Source: an uncultured beta proteobacterium (GTDB taxonomy: Bacteria; Pseudomonadota; Gammaproteobacteria; Burkholderiales; Burkholderiaceae). Taken from it: a stretch of 43,418 nucleotides of DNA. The DNA lies in NCBI GenBank assembly GCA_903892315.1, contig CAITHY010000150.1, forward strand, positions 1 to 43,418, written 5' to 3'. A program made the translations under genes and the position numbers. The notes under the pieces are model-generated. The model saw only the letters and a list, made by a program, of their open reading frames with translations. It ran no database searches and was not told where the DNA came from. Of the stretch, positions 1 through 9,308 are shown one piece after another. Every line of letters starts with the position of its first letter. The first letter of the stretch is position 1.

Positions 1-308
<308 letters not shown>

Positions 309-345
309 TCCAATCACTGTTCAATAGATATCTAGGCCCAAAATC

Positions 346-1176
346 ATGGAATTAAGCGTCGAATTCTTTCCTCCAAAAACACCTGAAGGTGAGAGTAAGT
401 TGCATCTGGTGCGCGAGCGTTTTTCTGAAACGCTCAAGCCCGCTTTTTATTCCGTGACTTTTGGTGCTGGTGGTTCTACTCAGTCTGGCACGTTAAAAGT
501 AGTGAGTGATATTCATGCTGCCGGTGCAGCAGTTGCTCCGCACTTATCTTGCGTTGGTAGTTCACGTGACAGCGTGCGCGCGATGCTCAAGCAATATCAA
601 GCTTTAGGTGTGAAGCGCATTGTGGCTTTGCGCGGTGACTTGCCATCTGGCATGGGTCAGTATGGCGAGTTTCATCACGCCAATGAATTGGTTGAATTTA
701 TTCGTGCAGAGACGGGTGATTGGTTTCATATCGATGTAGCCGCATATCCAGAAACGCATCCACAGGCAAAGTCGCCTGCTAGTGATATCGATTTCTTTGT
801 GCAAAAGATGAAGGCAGGTGCAAATTCTGCCGTCACTCAGTACTTTTATAACAGCGATGCTTACTTCCGCTTTGTGGACGAGGCTTATGACTTAGGCGTT
901 ACACAGCCAATCATTGCTGGCATTATGCCGATTACCAATAGTAGCCAATTGCTTCGCTTCTCTGACGCCTGCGGCGCTGAGATACCGCGTTGGATTCGTT
1001 TGCGTCTTCAATCTTATGGCGATGACATTGCCTCTATTCGTGCATTTGGTGAAGAAGTTGTCACGGATTTATGTGAACAACTACTGGCTGTAGGTACCCC
1101 AGGAATTCATTTCTACTCGCTAAATCAGGCCGATGCAGTTTTGGCTATTGCGGACAACTTAAACTTAACGAAGTAA
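346..1176 (+). CDS. metF: Methylenetetrahydrofolate reductase
   Basis: MetF reduces 5,10-methylene-THF to 5-methyl-THF using FAD, providing the methyl group for methionine synthesis. The 276-residue product is close to the usual bacterial length. It starts with the family motif VEFFPPKT; Glu6 matches the catalytic Glu28 of E. coli. The VTFGAGGST segment (about 37-45) and the RGD at 96-98 (Asp matching E. coli Asp120) are also present. It lies 37 bases after ahcY. Its last 12 bases overlap the end of the convergent fau gene. Together with the metH pair at 23-27 kb it completes the methyl branch of the methionine cycle. Confidence 0.96.
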   Translation: MELSVEFFPPKTPEGESKLHLVRERFSETLKPAFYSVTFGAGGSTQSGTLKVVSDIHAAGAAVAPHLSCVGSSRDSVRAMLKQYQALGVKRIVALRGDLPSGMGQYGEFHHANELVEFIRAETGDWFHIDVAAYPETHPQAKSPASDIDFFVQKMKAGANSAVTQYFYNSDAYFRFVDEAYDLGVTQPIIAGIMPITNSSQLLRFSDACGAEIPRWIRLRLQSYGDDIASIRAFGEEVVTDLCEQLLAVGTPGIHFYSLNQADAVLAIADNLNLTK

Positions 1177-1791
1177 GCCAGACTCCGTCAACAGCATATC
1201 CAGGGGCTCATCGTGTGTTTGCGCGGCCCATTGAGAATCCTCTAATTTTTGCCAATCAAATCCAATCCCCATACAAATGAGGGTTGGATTGCTTTTTCGT
1301 AGCCGCGCTAGAGTTCGATCAAAATACCCGCCACCATAGCCCAGTCGCCAGTAGTGTGCTTTACCGCTCACAACAGAGTTAGACCAGCCTACGCAGGGAA
1401 TGAGGATGCAATCAGGAGTAAGTTGTGGCCTAGTAGCATTTTCTGGATTGGGCTCAGGAACACCATGCGCACTCGGAATTAACGCATCCCCTTCCTGCCA
1501 CTCAAAAAAATCAAGGTGTTTGTCCGGGCGAGCATAGGGCAGTGATAAGCGACGCTGAGCGTCATTCCTCACCCAGCTTAATAAAGTTGAGCGTAAATCA
1601 ATTTCATCCTGAATCGGCCAATAAAGGGCAATTGAGCGAATGGTTCGGCTTTCACTAGCCAAAAACTGATTGAGACCTGCAATCAAGCTAGTTTTTGTAG
1701 ACGCATAGCCATTCCCAGAAGCAAATTCTTTGCGTTGTTTTAATAAATCTTGGCGAAGAGTTTTTGGTGAATTACCGTGCATATCGACCAT
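1165..1791 (-). CDS. 5-formyltetrahydrofolate cyclo-ligase
   Basis: This enzyme uses ATP to turn 5-formyl-THF into 5,10-methenyl-THF and so returns a stored folate to one-carbon metabolism. The C-terminal signature GYGGGYFDRTLA and the early LRQDLLKQRKEF helix mark the family. I place the start at the ATG giving MVDMHGNSPK, about 208 residues. In-frame ATGs at 1824 and 1833 would add 11 to 14 residues, but they fall in an 8-base-pair palindrome (1829-1849), and none of the starts has a strong ribosome binding site. It faces metF and overlaps its end by 12 bases. The family is also called YgfA or MTHFS. Confidence 0.9.
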   Translation of the reverse strand: MVDMHGNSPKTLRQDLLKQRKEFASGNGYASTKTSLIAGLNQFLASESRTIRSIALYWPIQDEIDLRSTLLSWVRNDAQRRLSLPYARPDKHLDFFEWQEGDALIPSAHGVPEPNPENATRPQLTPDCILIPCVGWSNSVVSGKAHYWRLGYGGGYFDRTLARLRKSNPTLICMGIGFDWQKLEDSQWAAQTHDEPLDMLLTESGLLR

Positions 1792-1828
1792 TATCAGGCG
1801 AAAATTAAAGGATATAGTAATCATGTAC

Positions 1829-1849
1829 TGCAAGGCCCCTAGCCTTGCA
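1829..1849. promoter_or_regulatory. 8-bp palindrome between divergent fau and slt
   Basis: TGCAAGGC (1829-1836) and GCCTTGCA (1842-1849) are perfect reverse complements around the 5-base centre CCCTA. The repeat sits in the short divergent gap, ending 26 bases before the slt start. It could be an operator or a 5' leader hairpin. There is no T-run on either side, so a terminator is less likely. Confidence 0.45.
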
Positions 1850-1875
1850 AATAGAGATAGGGTTGGATCGTCAGA

Positions 1876-3834
1876 ATGAAGTGTGTAACAGTCAAGAGCA
1901 GATACCTTCAGTGGGCCAAAATCCTGGTTTTGAGCCTAACTCTAGGTGCGTCCAATTCCTATGCTGAAAAGCTGAAGAAGCCAAGCCTGCCGAAGTCTTA
2001 TGAAAGCAAGGTAGCCCCTGCCGAAATTACTGATACTGATCGGATGTTCATTGATTTGCGCGAAGCTGCAAAAAAGAATGATGTATTTCGTACTCAGCAA
2101 CTGTCGTCTAATTTGGCTAATTACCCATTGGATGACTATGTAGCTTACTTCCGTATTAAGCCGCAATTATTTGATAGTGCTGGTGGTGCACGTAATGATT
2201 ATGGTGCAGATGCTCAAGTAGTCACGTTCTTAAATCAATATCAAGGCACGGCATTGGCTGACCGTATGCGCAATGATTGGTTATTGGTTTTAGGTAAGCG
2301 CAGGGATTGGGCGCGTTTTGATGCTGAGTACGCTAAGTTTGTATTAGATGACGATACACAAGTGAAATGTTATTCCTTGTTATCTAAATTATCTCAAGGC
2401 GAGAATCCCACTAAATTAGCTATCGATGCGCGGGCAGTGTTGCTTGATTCAGGTTATTTTGGACAAGCATGCCAAGAATTGGTTCCGTCTTTAGTTGCTG
2501 CAGGTGGCATGTCTCCCAGTGAAGCTAAAGCTCTTGGGCGTGGGGCGAGCGAGAAAGGCTACGACACCATGGCACGGCGTCTTGGTGGTGAAGATCCAAT
2601 TGCGGAGATTGTTAAGGCTGCAAAGGCAGATCCAGCAAAGGCCTACCGTGACTTTTCTCAAAACGCTTCGCGCTATAGCAAAGAAAACCAAGCCGTTGCT
2701 TGGGGTGTGATCGGACAATTTTTAGCCAAGAAATTAGACCCCAATGCAGATGATGCATACCGCTTGCAACAAGAGTTAGGCTTTAACGAACTTCTTTCGG
2801 TCGAATCACAGGAATGGAAAGTACGTGCAGGCTTGCGCGCTAAAGATTGGGCCTTAGTGAAAAATGCGATTGATGGCATGAACCCGGCGGTGCGAGCTAA
2901 AGATCCAGCGTGGACCTATTGGTATGGTCGTGCACTCAAAGCTGAAGGCCAAGATGTAAAAGCCAAAGACAGTTTTGAGATGATTGCTGATCAATACAAT
3001 TTTTATGGCCAGCTTGCACGCGAAGAATTGGGTAAATCCAACAATGCGCCTGCAAAAACTAAAGTGACCGAGCAGGATATAGATGCGATGGCGAGCCGCA
3101 AGGGCTTTATTCGTAGCGAACGCTTATATGCCATGAATCTTCGCTTTGAAGGCAATCGTGAATGGAATTGGGAATTACGCAATATGACCGACAGGCAATT
3201 ATTGGCGGCTGCGGAGTATGCAAAGCGAATCAATTTATATGATCGGGTCGTTAACACTGCCGATCGTACAAAGCAAGAGCATGACTTTAGCTTGCGCTAC
3301 CCAACTCCATATAAAGAAGAGCTGTCTCCGATTGCAAGACAGATTGATTTAAATCTTGCTTGGGCCTATGGTTTGATTCGTCAAGAGTCACGTTTCATTA
3401 TGAATGCCGCCTCTTCTGTGGGGGCTTCTGGATTAATGCAGGTCATGCCCAATACTGCAAAGTATGTGGCTAAAAAGATTGGCATGACAAATTACACCAA
3501 TGACAAGCTGAGTGATACGAATACCAATTTAACCTTAGGCAGTAATTATCTCAATATGGTTTTGATCGATCTAGATGGATCATGGGTATTGGCTTCTGCA
3601 GCCTATAACGCTGGCCCTTCGCGCTCAAAAGCTTGGCGAGAAAAATTATCGGGCCCAACAGAGGGTGCTATTTTTGCTGAGACGATTCCGTTCGCGGAGA
3701 CGCGTGTATATGTGAAGAATGTGCTCTCCAATGCAAACTATTACTCATCAGTGATGAATGGCCAGCCACAATCCTTAAAGCAGCGCTTAGGTGTCATAAC
3801 ACCTAAGGCTGCAACTCAATCCGAGCTTCCTTAA
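1876..3834 (+). CDS. slt: Soluble lytic murein transglycosylase
   Basis: This periplasmic enzyme cleaves the MurNAc-GlcNAc bond of peptidoglycan to make 1,6-anhydro ends during wall turnover. The 652-residue product has a signal peptide, with a likely cut after about residue 30 (NSYA). A long alpha-helical superhelix region follows, then a C-terminal SLT domain at about 485-620. The catalytic glutamate is Glu504 in the motif IRQESRF, followed by GASGLMQVMPNTA and AAYNAGPSR, all typical of family 1 transglycosylases. The size fits Slt70-type enzymes. The start has only a weak ribosome binding site. A divergent short gap separates it from fau, and an NDUFA9-like gene follows 39 bases downstream. 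Confidence 0.95.
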   Translation: MKCVTVKSRYLQWAKILVLSLTLGASNSYAEKLKKPSLPKSYESKVAPAEITDTDRMFIDLREAAKKNDVFRTQQLSSNLANYPLDDYVAYFRIKPQLFDSAGGARNDYGADAQVVTFLNQYQGTALADRMRNDWLLVLGKRRDWARFDAEYAKFVLDDDTQVKCYSLLSKLSQGENPTKLAIDARAVLLDSGYFGQACQELVPSLVAAGGMSPSEAKALGRGASEKGYDTMARRLGGEDPIAEIVKAAKADPAKAYRDFSQNASRYSKENQAVAWGVIGQFLAKKLDPNADDAYRLQQELGFNELLSVESQEWKVRAGLRAKDWALVKNAIDGMNPAVRAKDPAWTYWYGRALKAEGQDVKAKDSFEMIADQYNFYGQLAREELGKSNNAPAKTKVTEQDIDAMASRKGFIRSERLYAMNLRFEGNREWNWELRNMTDRQLLAAAEYAKRINLYDRVVNTADRTKQEHDFSLRYPTPYKEELSPIARQIDLNLAWAYGLIRQESRFIMNAASSVGASGLMQVMPNTAKYVAKKIGMTNYTNDKLSDTNTNLTLGSNYLNMVLIDLDGSWVLASAAYNAGPSRSKAWREKLSGPTEGAIFAETIPFAETRVYVKNVLSNANYYSSVMNGQPQSLKQRLGVITPKAATQSELP

Positions 3835-3873
3835 ACCACCAATTACTCCTGCACTAAGCAAAGAAAACTTTCC

Positions 3874-4782
3874 ATGAAATACGACATCCTTCTCATCGGT
3901 GGCAATGGATTTGTGGGGCGAGTGATTGCTGCGCAACTTCAGCTAGCGGGTTATTCCGTATTGGTTCCAACAAGTCATCTGGTAGCTGCACGTGAATTGC
4001 GCATGTTGCCCAAGGTGCATCTCGAAGAGGCAGATGTTCATGAGTTTGATGAGCTGCAGAGTCTTTGTGGGCGCATTAAGCCTAATGGTGCCGTAATCAA
4101 TTTAGTGGGAGTGCTACACGATAAACCGGCCAAGCCTTACGGAGAAGTATTTAAAGCTGCGCATGTAGAGCTTCCGAAAAGTATTATGACGGCAATGCAG
4201 TTGCATGGCTTAAAGCGCTACTTACATATGAGCGCATTGGGTGCTGACTCTCATGGCCCATCGATGTATCAGCGCAGCAAAGGTGATGGTGAGGCTGCAG
4301 TGAAGGCGAGCGGTTTGGATTGGACCATCTTTAGGCCTTCAGTGATTTTTGGTGCCCAAGATCAGTTTATTAATTTATTTTCTAAATTGACTAAGTTATT
4401 TCCGGCGATGCCTTTGGCAAATCATCAGGCTCAGTTTCAGCCGGTAAGCGTGGACGATGTTGCCAGTGCATTCGTTAAATCCTTATCAATGCCTCAAACA
4501 ATTCGTCAGTCCTATGACTTGGTTGGCCCAACGGTTTACACCATGAAAGAGATTGTTGGGTTTGCTGCACGTAAAGCTAAAACCTCGTGCCTCATCATTC
4601 CTGTACCAGCCTTTGTGGGCTATCTACAAGCATTGGCATTTGAATTCTTGCCAGGTCCGACATTGATGTCGCGTGACAATATTGCTTCTATGCAATTGCC
4701 CAACACCTTGCCAATCAATGGTGTTGATGCATTGACAGAGTTATTCAAAATAAGTCGTCGCAGCCTTGAGGGCATGCAGTAA
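3874..4782 (+). CDS. NDUFA9-like NAD(P)-binding SDR
   Basis: This is an atypical short-chain dehydrogenase of the group annotated as 'complex I NDUFA9 subunit family'. The 302-residue chain starts with a Rossmann motif GGNGFVG (residues 9-15) and has a Tyr-x3-Lys pair within [10 protein letters not shown]. The downstream [12 protein letters not shown] segment is typical of this group. The mitochondrial relative is an accessory subunit of respiratory complex I and binds NADPH. In bacteria the role is not firmly known; quinone or complex I related functions have been suggested. Its stop overlaps the cca start by one base (TAATG), so the two are probably translationally coupled. No nuo genes are in the window. 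Confidence 0.85.
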   Translation: MKYDILLIGGNGFVGRVIAAQLQLAGYSVLVPTSHLVAARELRMLPKVHLEEADVHEFDELQSLCGRIKPNGAVINLVGVLHDKPAKPYGEVFKAAHVELPKSIMTAMQLHGLKRYLHMSALGADSHGPSMYQRSKGDGEAAVKASGLDWTIFRPSVIFGAQDQFINLFSKLTKLFPAMPLANHQAQFQPVSVDDVASAFVKSLSMPQTIRQSYDLVGPTVYTMKEIVGFAARKAKTSCLIIPVPAFVGYLQALAFEFLPGPTLMSRDNIASMQLPNTLPINGVDALTELFKISRRSLEGMQ

Positions 4783-5927
4783 TGAAAATCTACGCAGTAG
4801 GCGGAGCCATCAGGGATACCCTCATGGGCTTACCTGTGCATGATATTGATTATGTTGTGGTGGGCTCCACCGTAGAGGAGATGGTTTCTAAAGGCTTTCG
4901 TCCAGTTGGCAAAGATTTCCCAGTATTTTTGCATCCAGAGACCCAGGCTGAATATGCCCTTGCGCGTACTGAGCGCAAGACCGGTAAAGGCTATCAAGGT
5001 TTTCATTTTTACGCCGATCCTTCTGTCACTCTGGAGCAAGACCTAGAGCGCCGTGATTTAACAATTAACGCGATGGCACAAGAGGTAGGTGCTGATGGGA
5101 ATCAATTTGGTCCAATTATTGATCCTTATAACGGTCAAGAAGATTTGGCTGCCAAAGTATTTCGTCATGTGTCGGATGCATTTGCAGAAGATCCATTACG
5201 CCTTTTACGCATTGCTCGCTTTGCTGCGCGCTTCCCTGAATTTAGTGTTGCCAATGAAACACTTAGTGCTTTAAGGGCAATTTTTCAATCGGGCGAGTTA
5301 AATGTTTTATCGGCAGAACGTATTTGGCAGGAGTTGGCCAGGGGCTTGGTTGCTTCTAAGCCTATGCGCTTATTTCAAGTCCTATTGGATACTGGCGCAG
5401 CCAAAACGATATTGACGCCTACATTGACTGCCCAGCTGTCTGAAGAGTCATTTCGTGAAGAGCTCATCACCTATTTTTCCTTGGCTGGAAATAGTATTGA
5501 AGAACGCTGCGCAATTGCCTTAATGAATTTGCCTGCCAGTGAAATTCGTTCATGGGCCGATTGCGTGAGAATGCCAATAGATGTGCGAGATTTCAGTGAG
5601 ATATTCAGCGATCTGAGAATCTTGATCAAGCAATATCCCGATGCTACATATCAGGCGGTAGATGTTTTGGCTTGGTTCAATCGTGCGGATGTTTGGCGCA
5701 AGCCAGATCGAGCACAAGCACTTTTGAATCTTGCGGAAAAATTGGAAATGGATGTTTTACCCTTGATTAATGCAATACGCGCCACTCAGGCCATCAATAC
5801 AGCTGAAATTATTGCTGGCATTGCCGCAGAAGAACGCTCCAATGGCGAGCGGATTGGCACTGCATTTGGGTTGGCTCGGTTGTCTGCAATTACTGCGGCT
5901 CTTGCAACCCAAAACAAATCTCTATAG
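4782..5927 (+). CDS. cca: CCA tRNA nucleotidyltransferase
   Basis: The enzyme adds or repairs the 3' CCA end of tRNA from CTP and ATP without a template. The 381-residue protein has the class II core: GGAIRD (8-13), the metal-binding DID (21-23), RRDLTINAM, and the DPYNGQEDL and [17 protein letters not shown] segments. It is shorter than the 412-residue E. coli enzyme. After the HVSD motif near residue 130 there is not a single histidine, so the C-terminal HD phosphohydrolase motif of multifunctional Cca enzymes is absent or degenerate. CCA addition should be intact, but the phosphodiesterase and phosphatase activities are probably lost. It overlaps the NDUFA9-like gene by one base and the convergent methyltransferase by six. 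Confidence 0.94.
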   Translation: MKIYAVGGAIRDTLMGLPVHDIDYVVVGSTVEEMVSKGFRPVGKDFPVFLHPETQAEYALARTERKTGKGYQGFHFYADPSVTLEQDLERRDLTINAMAQEVGADGNQFGPIIDPYNGQEDLAAKVFRHVSDAFAEDPLRLLRIARFAARFPEFSVANETLSALRAIFQSGELNVLSAERIWQELARGLVASKPMRLFQVLLDTGAAKTILTPTLTAQLSEESFREELITYFSLAGNSIEERCAIALMNLPASEIRSWADCVRMPIDVRDFSEIFSDLRILIKQYPDATYQAVDVLAWFNRADVWRKPDRAQALLNLAEKLEMDVLPLINAIRATQAINTAEIIAGIAAEERSNGERIGTAFGLARLSAITAALATQNKSL

Positions 5928-7109
5928 CCTATTTCTGCCGCGTAGGCCTGGTAGATCTTCTAGTACATGTCCTGGTAGTAGGCTTTCTAATTTCTTAGAG
6001 AATGCAAAGGCTTTAAAGAGTTCGCCCATCTCTGCTTCAGATAATAACTTTTGTAAAGCGTTCGAGATCGGTAGAAATATTTCTGGATTACTTGGGTCGC
6101 CGATTTCTAAAGCAATATCACCAATGCCAGCATCGAGCAGATAGGCAGCCTGGTTTGTAAGATATACATCGTCTACATTTTCAGCCAATGCGCTGCGAGC
6201 GATTTGGGACCACTCCACGTGGGTTGTGAGGTCGCAAAGACCAGGCAGATGAAATGGATCTTGAATCGCATGATGACGATGATGGGTCATGAGTGTGCCC
6301 TCAAGCCTTTGTGGATGGTAGTACTCGCTCTCAGGAAATCCATAGTCAAAGGTAAGAAACAAGCCAATGTCCAAGTGCTTAGCAACTTGTTGCATCCAGG
6401 CATTTGCTGGCGTGTGTAGTTCGGTGACATAGCCTTCTGAGAAATTAGCACTGAGAAGACTCTCGGGAAGCAATTTTTGCTCTACTGGCGAACCTGCTTC
6501 CCAAGCGAAATTGTCATTTTCAAATGCCACGCCGTACCAATACCAAAATCCATTTTGATAAATAATGGCATCACAAGGAATGGCATCAATGACTTCATTA
6601 GCCAGAATTACGCCTTTGAAATTTTCAGGAAGCTCCGTTAACCAGCTGCATTGCGTATTGAGATTGAGTTGTTCTACAACAGCACCCATTTTTTCTTGTT
6701 GGCGCTGGGCTAAGTCTGGCGAAATTTCGATAATGTCGTAACGATCTAAATGAAAGCCGAGATCATTGAGCCGGGTCAGTATTGAGGCGGCGAGTTTTCC
6801 GGTCCCAGCGCCAAATTCCAAGATTTGAGTAGGGAAACCTTTTTTCTGGAGTCCCTCAAGAACCGGCAAAAGGGTGGAGCAAATGGCTGAGCCAAATAGG
6901 GGGCTTAATTCTGGGGCGGTAGTGAAGTCGCCACCAGCCCCAAGTTTGTGAGCACCAGCGCTGTAATAGCCCATTCCGGGCTCATATAAAGCCATCTCCA
7001 TATAGCGAGAGAAAGAGAGCCAGCCGCCCTTTGAGGCGATTTCTGAGGCTATTTTGGCCTTTAGAAGCGCACTATGCTCCGTTTCAAGGCTGGTCAAGGT
7101 AATATCCAT
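5922..7109 (-). CDS. MidA/NDUFAF7-family SAM-dependent methyltransferase
   Basis: This belongs to the DUF185 family of class I methyltransferases. The mitochondrial member, NDUFAF7, methylates an arginine of the complex I subunit NDUFS2; the bacterial target is unknown. The 395-residue protein has an early [18 protein letters not shown] segment, the SAM-binding loop [14 protein letters not shown], and the family signature around [16 protein letters not shown] with [10 protein letters not shown]. It is convergent with cca (6-base overlap) and divergent from the folM-like gene, leaving only 25 bases for two promoters. The nearby NDUFA9-like gene is a second complex I related homologue. Confidence 0.9.
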   Translation of the reverse strand: MDITLTSLETEHSALLKAKIASEIASKGGWLSFSRYMEMALYEPGMGYYSAGAHKLGAGGDFTTAPELSPLFGSAICSTLLPVLEGLQKKGFPTQILEFGAGTGKLAASILTRLNDLGFHLDRYDIIEISPDLAQRQQEKMGAVVEQLNLNTQCSWLTELPENFKGVILANEVIDAIPCDAIIYQNGFWYWYGVAFENDNFAWEAGSPVEQKLLPESLLSANFSEGYVTELHTPANAWMQQVAKHLDIGLFLTFDYGFPESEYYHPQRLEGTLMTHHRHHAIQDPFHLPGLCDLTTHVEWSQIARSALAENVDDVYLTNQAAYLLDAGIGDIALEIGDPSNPEIFLPISNALQKLLSEAEMGELFKAFAFSKKLESLLPGHVLEDLPGLRGRNRL

Positions 7110-7134
7110 AGCTCGCTAGTCTAAGAGAATTTAA

Positions 7135-7956
7135 TTGAACCCTAGTTCAACGCCCCCATTCCAGCAAGGAAAAGCAGTTTTAGTGACTGGCGCCGCAAAG
7201 CGTCTGGGTCGAGAAATTGCCTTGCAGTTTGCCCGTCAGGGCTGGGATGTTGCCGTTCATTATGGGCGATCTGAGCAAGAGGCCCAAGAAACCATCAGAG
7301 AAATCGAGATGATGGGTGTGAAAGCCCAAGCTTTCCAGGCCGACCTGGCTGATGAGGCTGCTACCAAAGCCCTCTTCTTGGCCGTTAGCAAAGCTTTTCC
7401 TAATTTAGCTTGCTTGGTTAATAGTGCATCCATTTTTGAATACGATCGCGCTAACTCAAGTACCCCGTTCAGTGGAAAGAGTTTGCAAGACCATATGCAG
7501 GTCAATTTAACGGCGCCTATTGTGTTGTCTCAACTCCTGTTTGAGTTTCAAAAAAGTAAGCCCAATAAATCTGATGTGATCTCAGCAGTGATCCCAGCGG
7601 TAATTCAATTGCTAGATCAAAAGTTAATCAATCCCAACCCAGATTATTTGTCTTACACATTGTCTAAGGCTGCGTTACTTTCTTCTGTGGAGCTATTGGC
7701 GATGGATTTTGCACCCCATCTGCGAGTGGTTGGATTGGCACCAGGAATCTCTTTGCCTTCAGGCGAGCAAACGATGGATGGCTTTTCTAAAGCGCATCAA
7801 ATGACGCCGCTAGGAAGATCCTCAACACCAGTAGATATTGCAAAGGCAGCGGTATTTTTGGCTGACTCTAGTGCTATCACCGGAACTACTTTATATGTGG
7901 ACGGTGGGCAACATTTGTTGCCATCATCACGCGATGTGATGTTCAAAACCAATTAA
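7135..7956 (+). CDS. FolM/pteridine-reductase-like SDR
   Basis: This short-chain dehydrogenase probably reduces dihydromonapterin or a similar pterin with NADPH. The nucleotide-binding motif is TGAAKRLG (18-25). This form, with Arg in place of the middle Gly, is characteristic of pteridine reductases including the trypanosomatid PTR1. The catalytic pair is Tyr174 and Lys178 in YTLSKAAL, and the C-terminus carries the usual DGGQHL segment. I chose a TTG start at 7135 because no upstream ATG exists, the next ATG lies past the Rossmann motif, and AAGAGA sits just upstream. The adjacent folB gene supports a pterin role. It is the first gene of a five-gene run. Confidence 0.82.
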   Translation: MNPSSTPPFQQGKAVLVTGAAKRLGREIALQFARQGWDVAVHYGRSEQEAQETIREIEMMGVKAQAFQADLADEAATKALFLAVSKAFPNLACLVNSASIFEYDRANSSTPFSGKSLQDHMQVNLTAPIVLSQLLFEFQKSKPNKSDVISAVIPAVIQLLDQKLINPNPDYLSYTLSKAALLSSVELLAMDFAPHLRVVGLAPGISLPSGEQTMDGFSKAHQMTPLGRSSTPVDIAKAAVFLADSSAITGTTLYVDGGQHLLPSSRDVMFKTN

Positions 7957-7980
7957 GTATTTTTAAAAAAGTAAATATAC

Positions 7981-8376
7981 ATGCACGCTATTCTTTCTCA
8001 CCCCGCTCTTATTGATTGTCGCCGTTTATTTCTCCGCGACTATGAGATCTATATCAATATTGGCGTTCATGAATTTGAGAAAAAAGCAGAACAACGTGTC
8101 ATCTTGAATGTGGACTTATATATCCCATTGGATATAAATACCCCAACGAATGATCAGTTGGGCGAAGTGGTGGATTATGACTTCATGCGTGAGACCATTA
8201 AGGCTAGGGCCTCCCAGGGCCATATTCATTTGCAGGAAACCTTCTGCGATGACATCGTGACTGCCATGTTGCTTCATCCAAAGGTGTTGGCAGCGCGTGT
8301 AAGTACCGCGAAGCCAGATGTGTATCCAGATTGCCACTCGGTGGGTGTTGAAGTATTTCGTATCAAGACTTCTTAA
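7981..8376 (+). CDS. folB: Dihydroneopterin aldolase
   Basis: FolB cleaves 7,8-dihydroneopterin to 6-hydroxymethyl-7,8-dihydropterin and glycolaldehyde in folate synthesis. The 131-residue chain has the substrate-binding IGVHEFEKKAEQR segment, the family motif VVDYDFM, and the catalytic lysine Lys111 in TAKPDVYPD, followed by a typical SVGVEVFR end. It sits 24 bases after the pteridine-reductase-like gene and 23 bases before ttcA. An N-terminal stretch of about 18 residues before the core is slightly longer than in E. coli. No clear Shine-Dalgarno precedes the ATG, so a downstream start is conceivable. Confidence 0.92.
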   Translation: MHAILSHPALIDCRRLFLRDYEIYINIGVHEFEKKAEQRVILNVDLYIPLDINTPTNDQLGEVVDYDFMRETIKARASQGHIHLQETFCDDIVTAMLLHPKVLAARVSTAKPDVYPDCHSVGVEVFRIKTS

Positions 8377-8399
8377 ATAGAATTTAGAAAAGAACTCTT

Positions 8400-9308
8400 A
8401 TGGGCGATATTCGTAAAGTGGTCTTCGAAGAAAACAAGCTAGAGAAAAAACTCTGCCGCTTGGTAGGTCAAGCTATTGGTGACTTTGGCATGATCGAGGA
8501 TGGCGACAAGGTGATGGTATGCGTATCGGGTGGTAAAGATAGTTACGCTATGCTCGATATTCTGATGAAGTTGCGTGAGCGTGCACCAATTCATTTTGAA
8601 ATTATTGCCGTGAACTTGGATCAGAAGCAGCCTAATTTCCCGGCTGAAATTTTGCCCAATTATTTGAAGAGTTTGGGTGTTCAATATCATATCGAAGAGC
8701 AAGATACTTACAGCATTGTGAAGCGTGTGATCCCTGAGGGTAAAACGACTTGTGGATTGTGCTCACGCTTGCGTCGTGGAATTTTGTATCGTGTCGCAGA
8801 TGAGTTGGGCGCAACAAAAATTGCTTTAGGCCATCACCGTGATGACATTCTAGAAACCTTGATGCTCAATATGTTTTATGCTGGAAAGCTAAAAGGTATG
8901 CCACCCAAGTTGCGCTCAGATGATGGCAAACATATTGTGATTCGCCCCCTAGCTTATGTTCCCGAGAAATTGCTTGAACGTTATGCGGCAGATATGAACT
9001 TCCCAATTATTCCTTGCGATTTATGTGGAAGTCAGCCCAATTTGCAGCGTCAGGTTATGAAAGAAATGCTGCGCGACTGGGAAAAGAAGCATCCAGGCCG
9101 AGTGGAGAATTTATTCCGCTCTATGCATCACATCGTTCCATCCCATTTAATGGACGGCGAAGCCTTTGATTTCAAAAACCTGGAGATTTCCACCGAGTTA
9201 GTGGGTATTGCCGCTAGATCTTCTGGAGACAGGGCAATTGATGAGGCTCAATTAGATGAAATAGCCTGTGGAACCCTGATTCAGGGGACTTATAATCCCC
9301 CTTTATGA
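8400..9308 (+). CDS. ttcA: tRNA 2-thiocytidine(32) synthetase
   Basis: TtcA uses ATP and a [4Fe-4S] cluster to thiolate cytidine 32 of certain tRNAs. The 302-residue protein has the PP-loop SGGKDS (43-48) and two cysteine pairs that bind the cluster: Cys118/Cys121 in [11 protein letters not shown] and Cys206/Cys209 in PCDLCGSQ. The [17 protein letters not shown] segment is also conserved. Its stop overlaps the glmU start in an ATGA arrangement (9305-9308), so the two genes are probably translationally coupled. The protein length is typical. Confidence 0.96.
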   Translation: MGDIRKVVFEENKLEKKLCRLVGQAIGDFGMIEDGDKVMVCVSGGKDSYAMLDILMKLRERAPIHFEIIAVNLDQKQPNFPAEILPNYLKSLGVQYHIEEQDTYSIVKRVIPEGKTTCGLCSRLRRGILYRVADELGATKIALGHHRDDILETLMLNMFYAGKLKGMPPKLRSDDGKHIVIRPLAYVPEKLLERYAADMNFPIIPCDLCGSQPNLQRQVMKEMLRDWEKKHPGRVENLFRSMHHIVPSHLMDGEAFDFKNLEISTELVGIAARSSGDRAIDEAQLDEIACGTLIQGTYNPPL

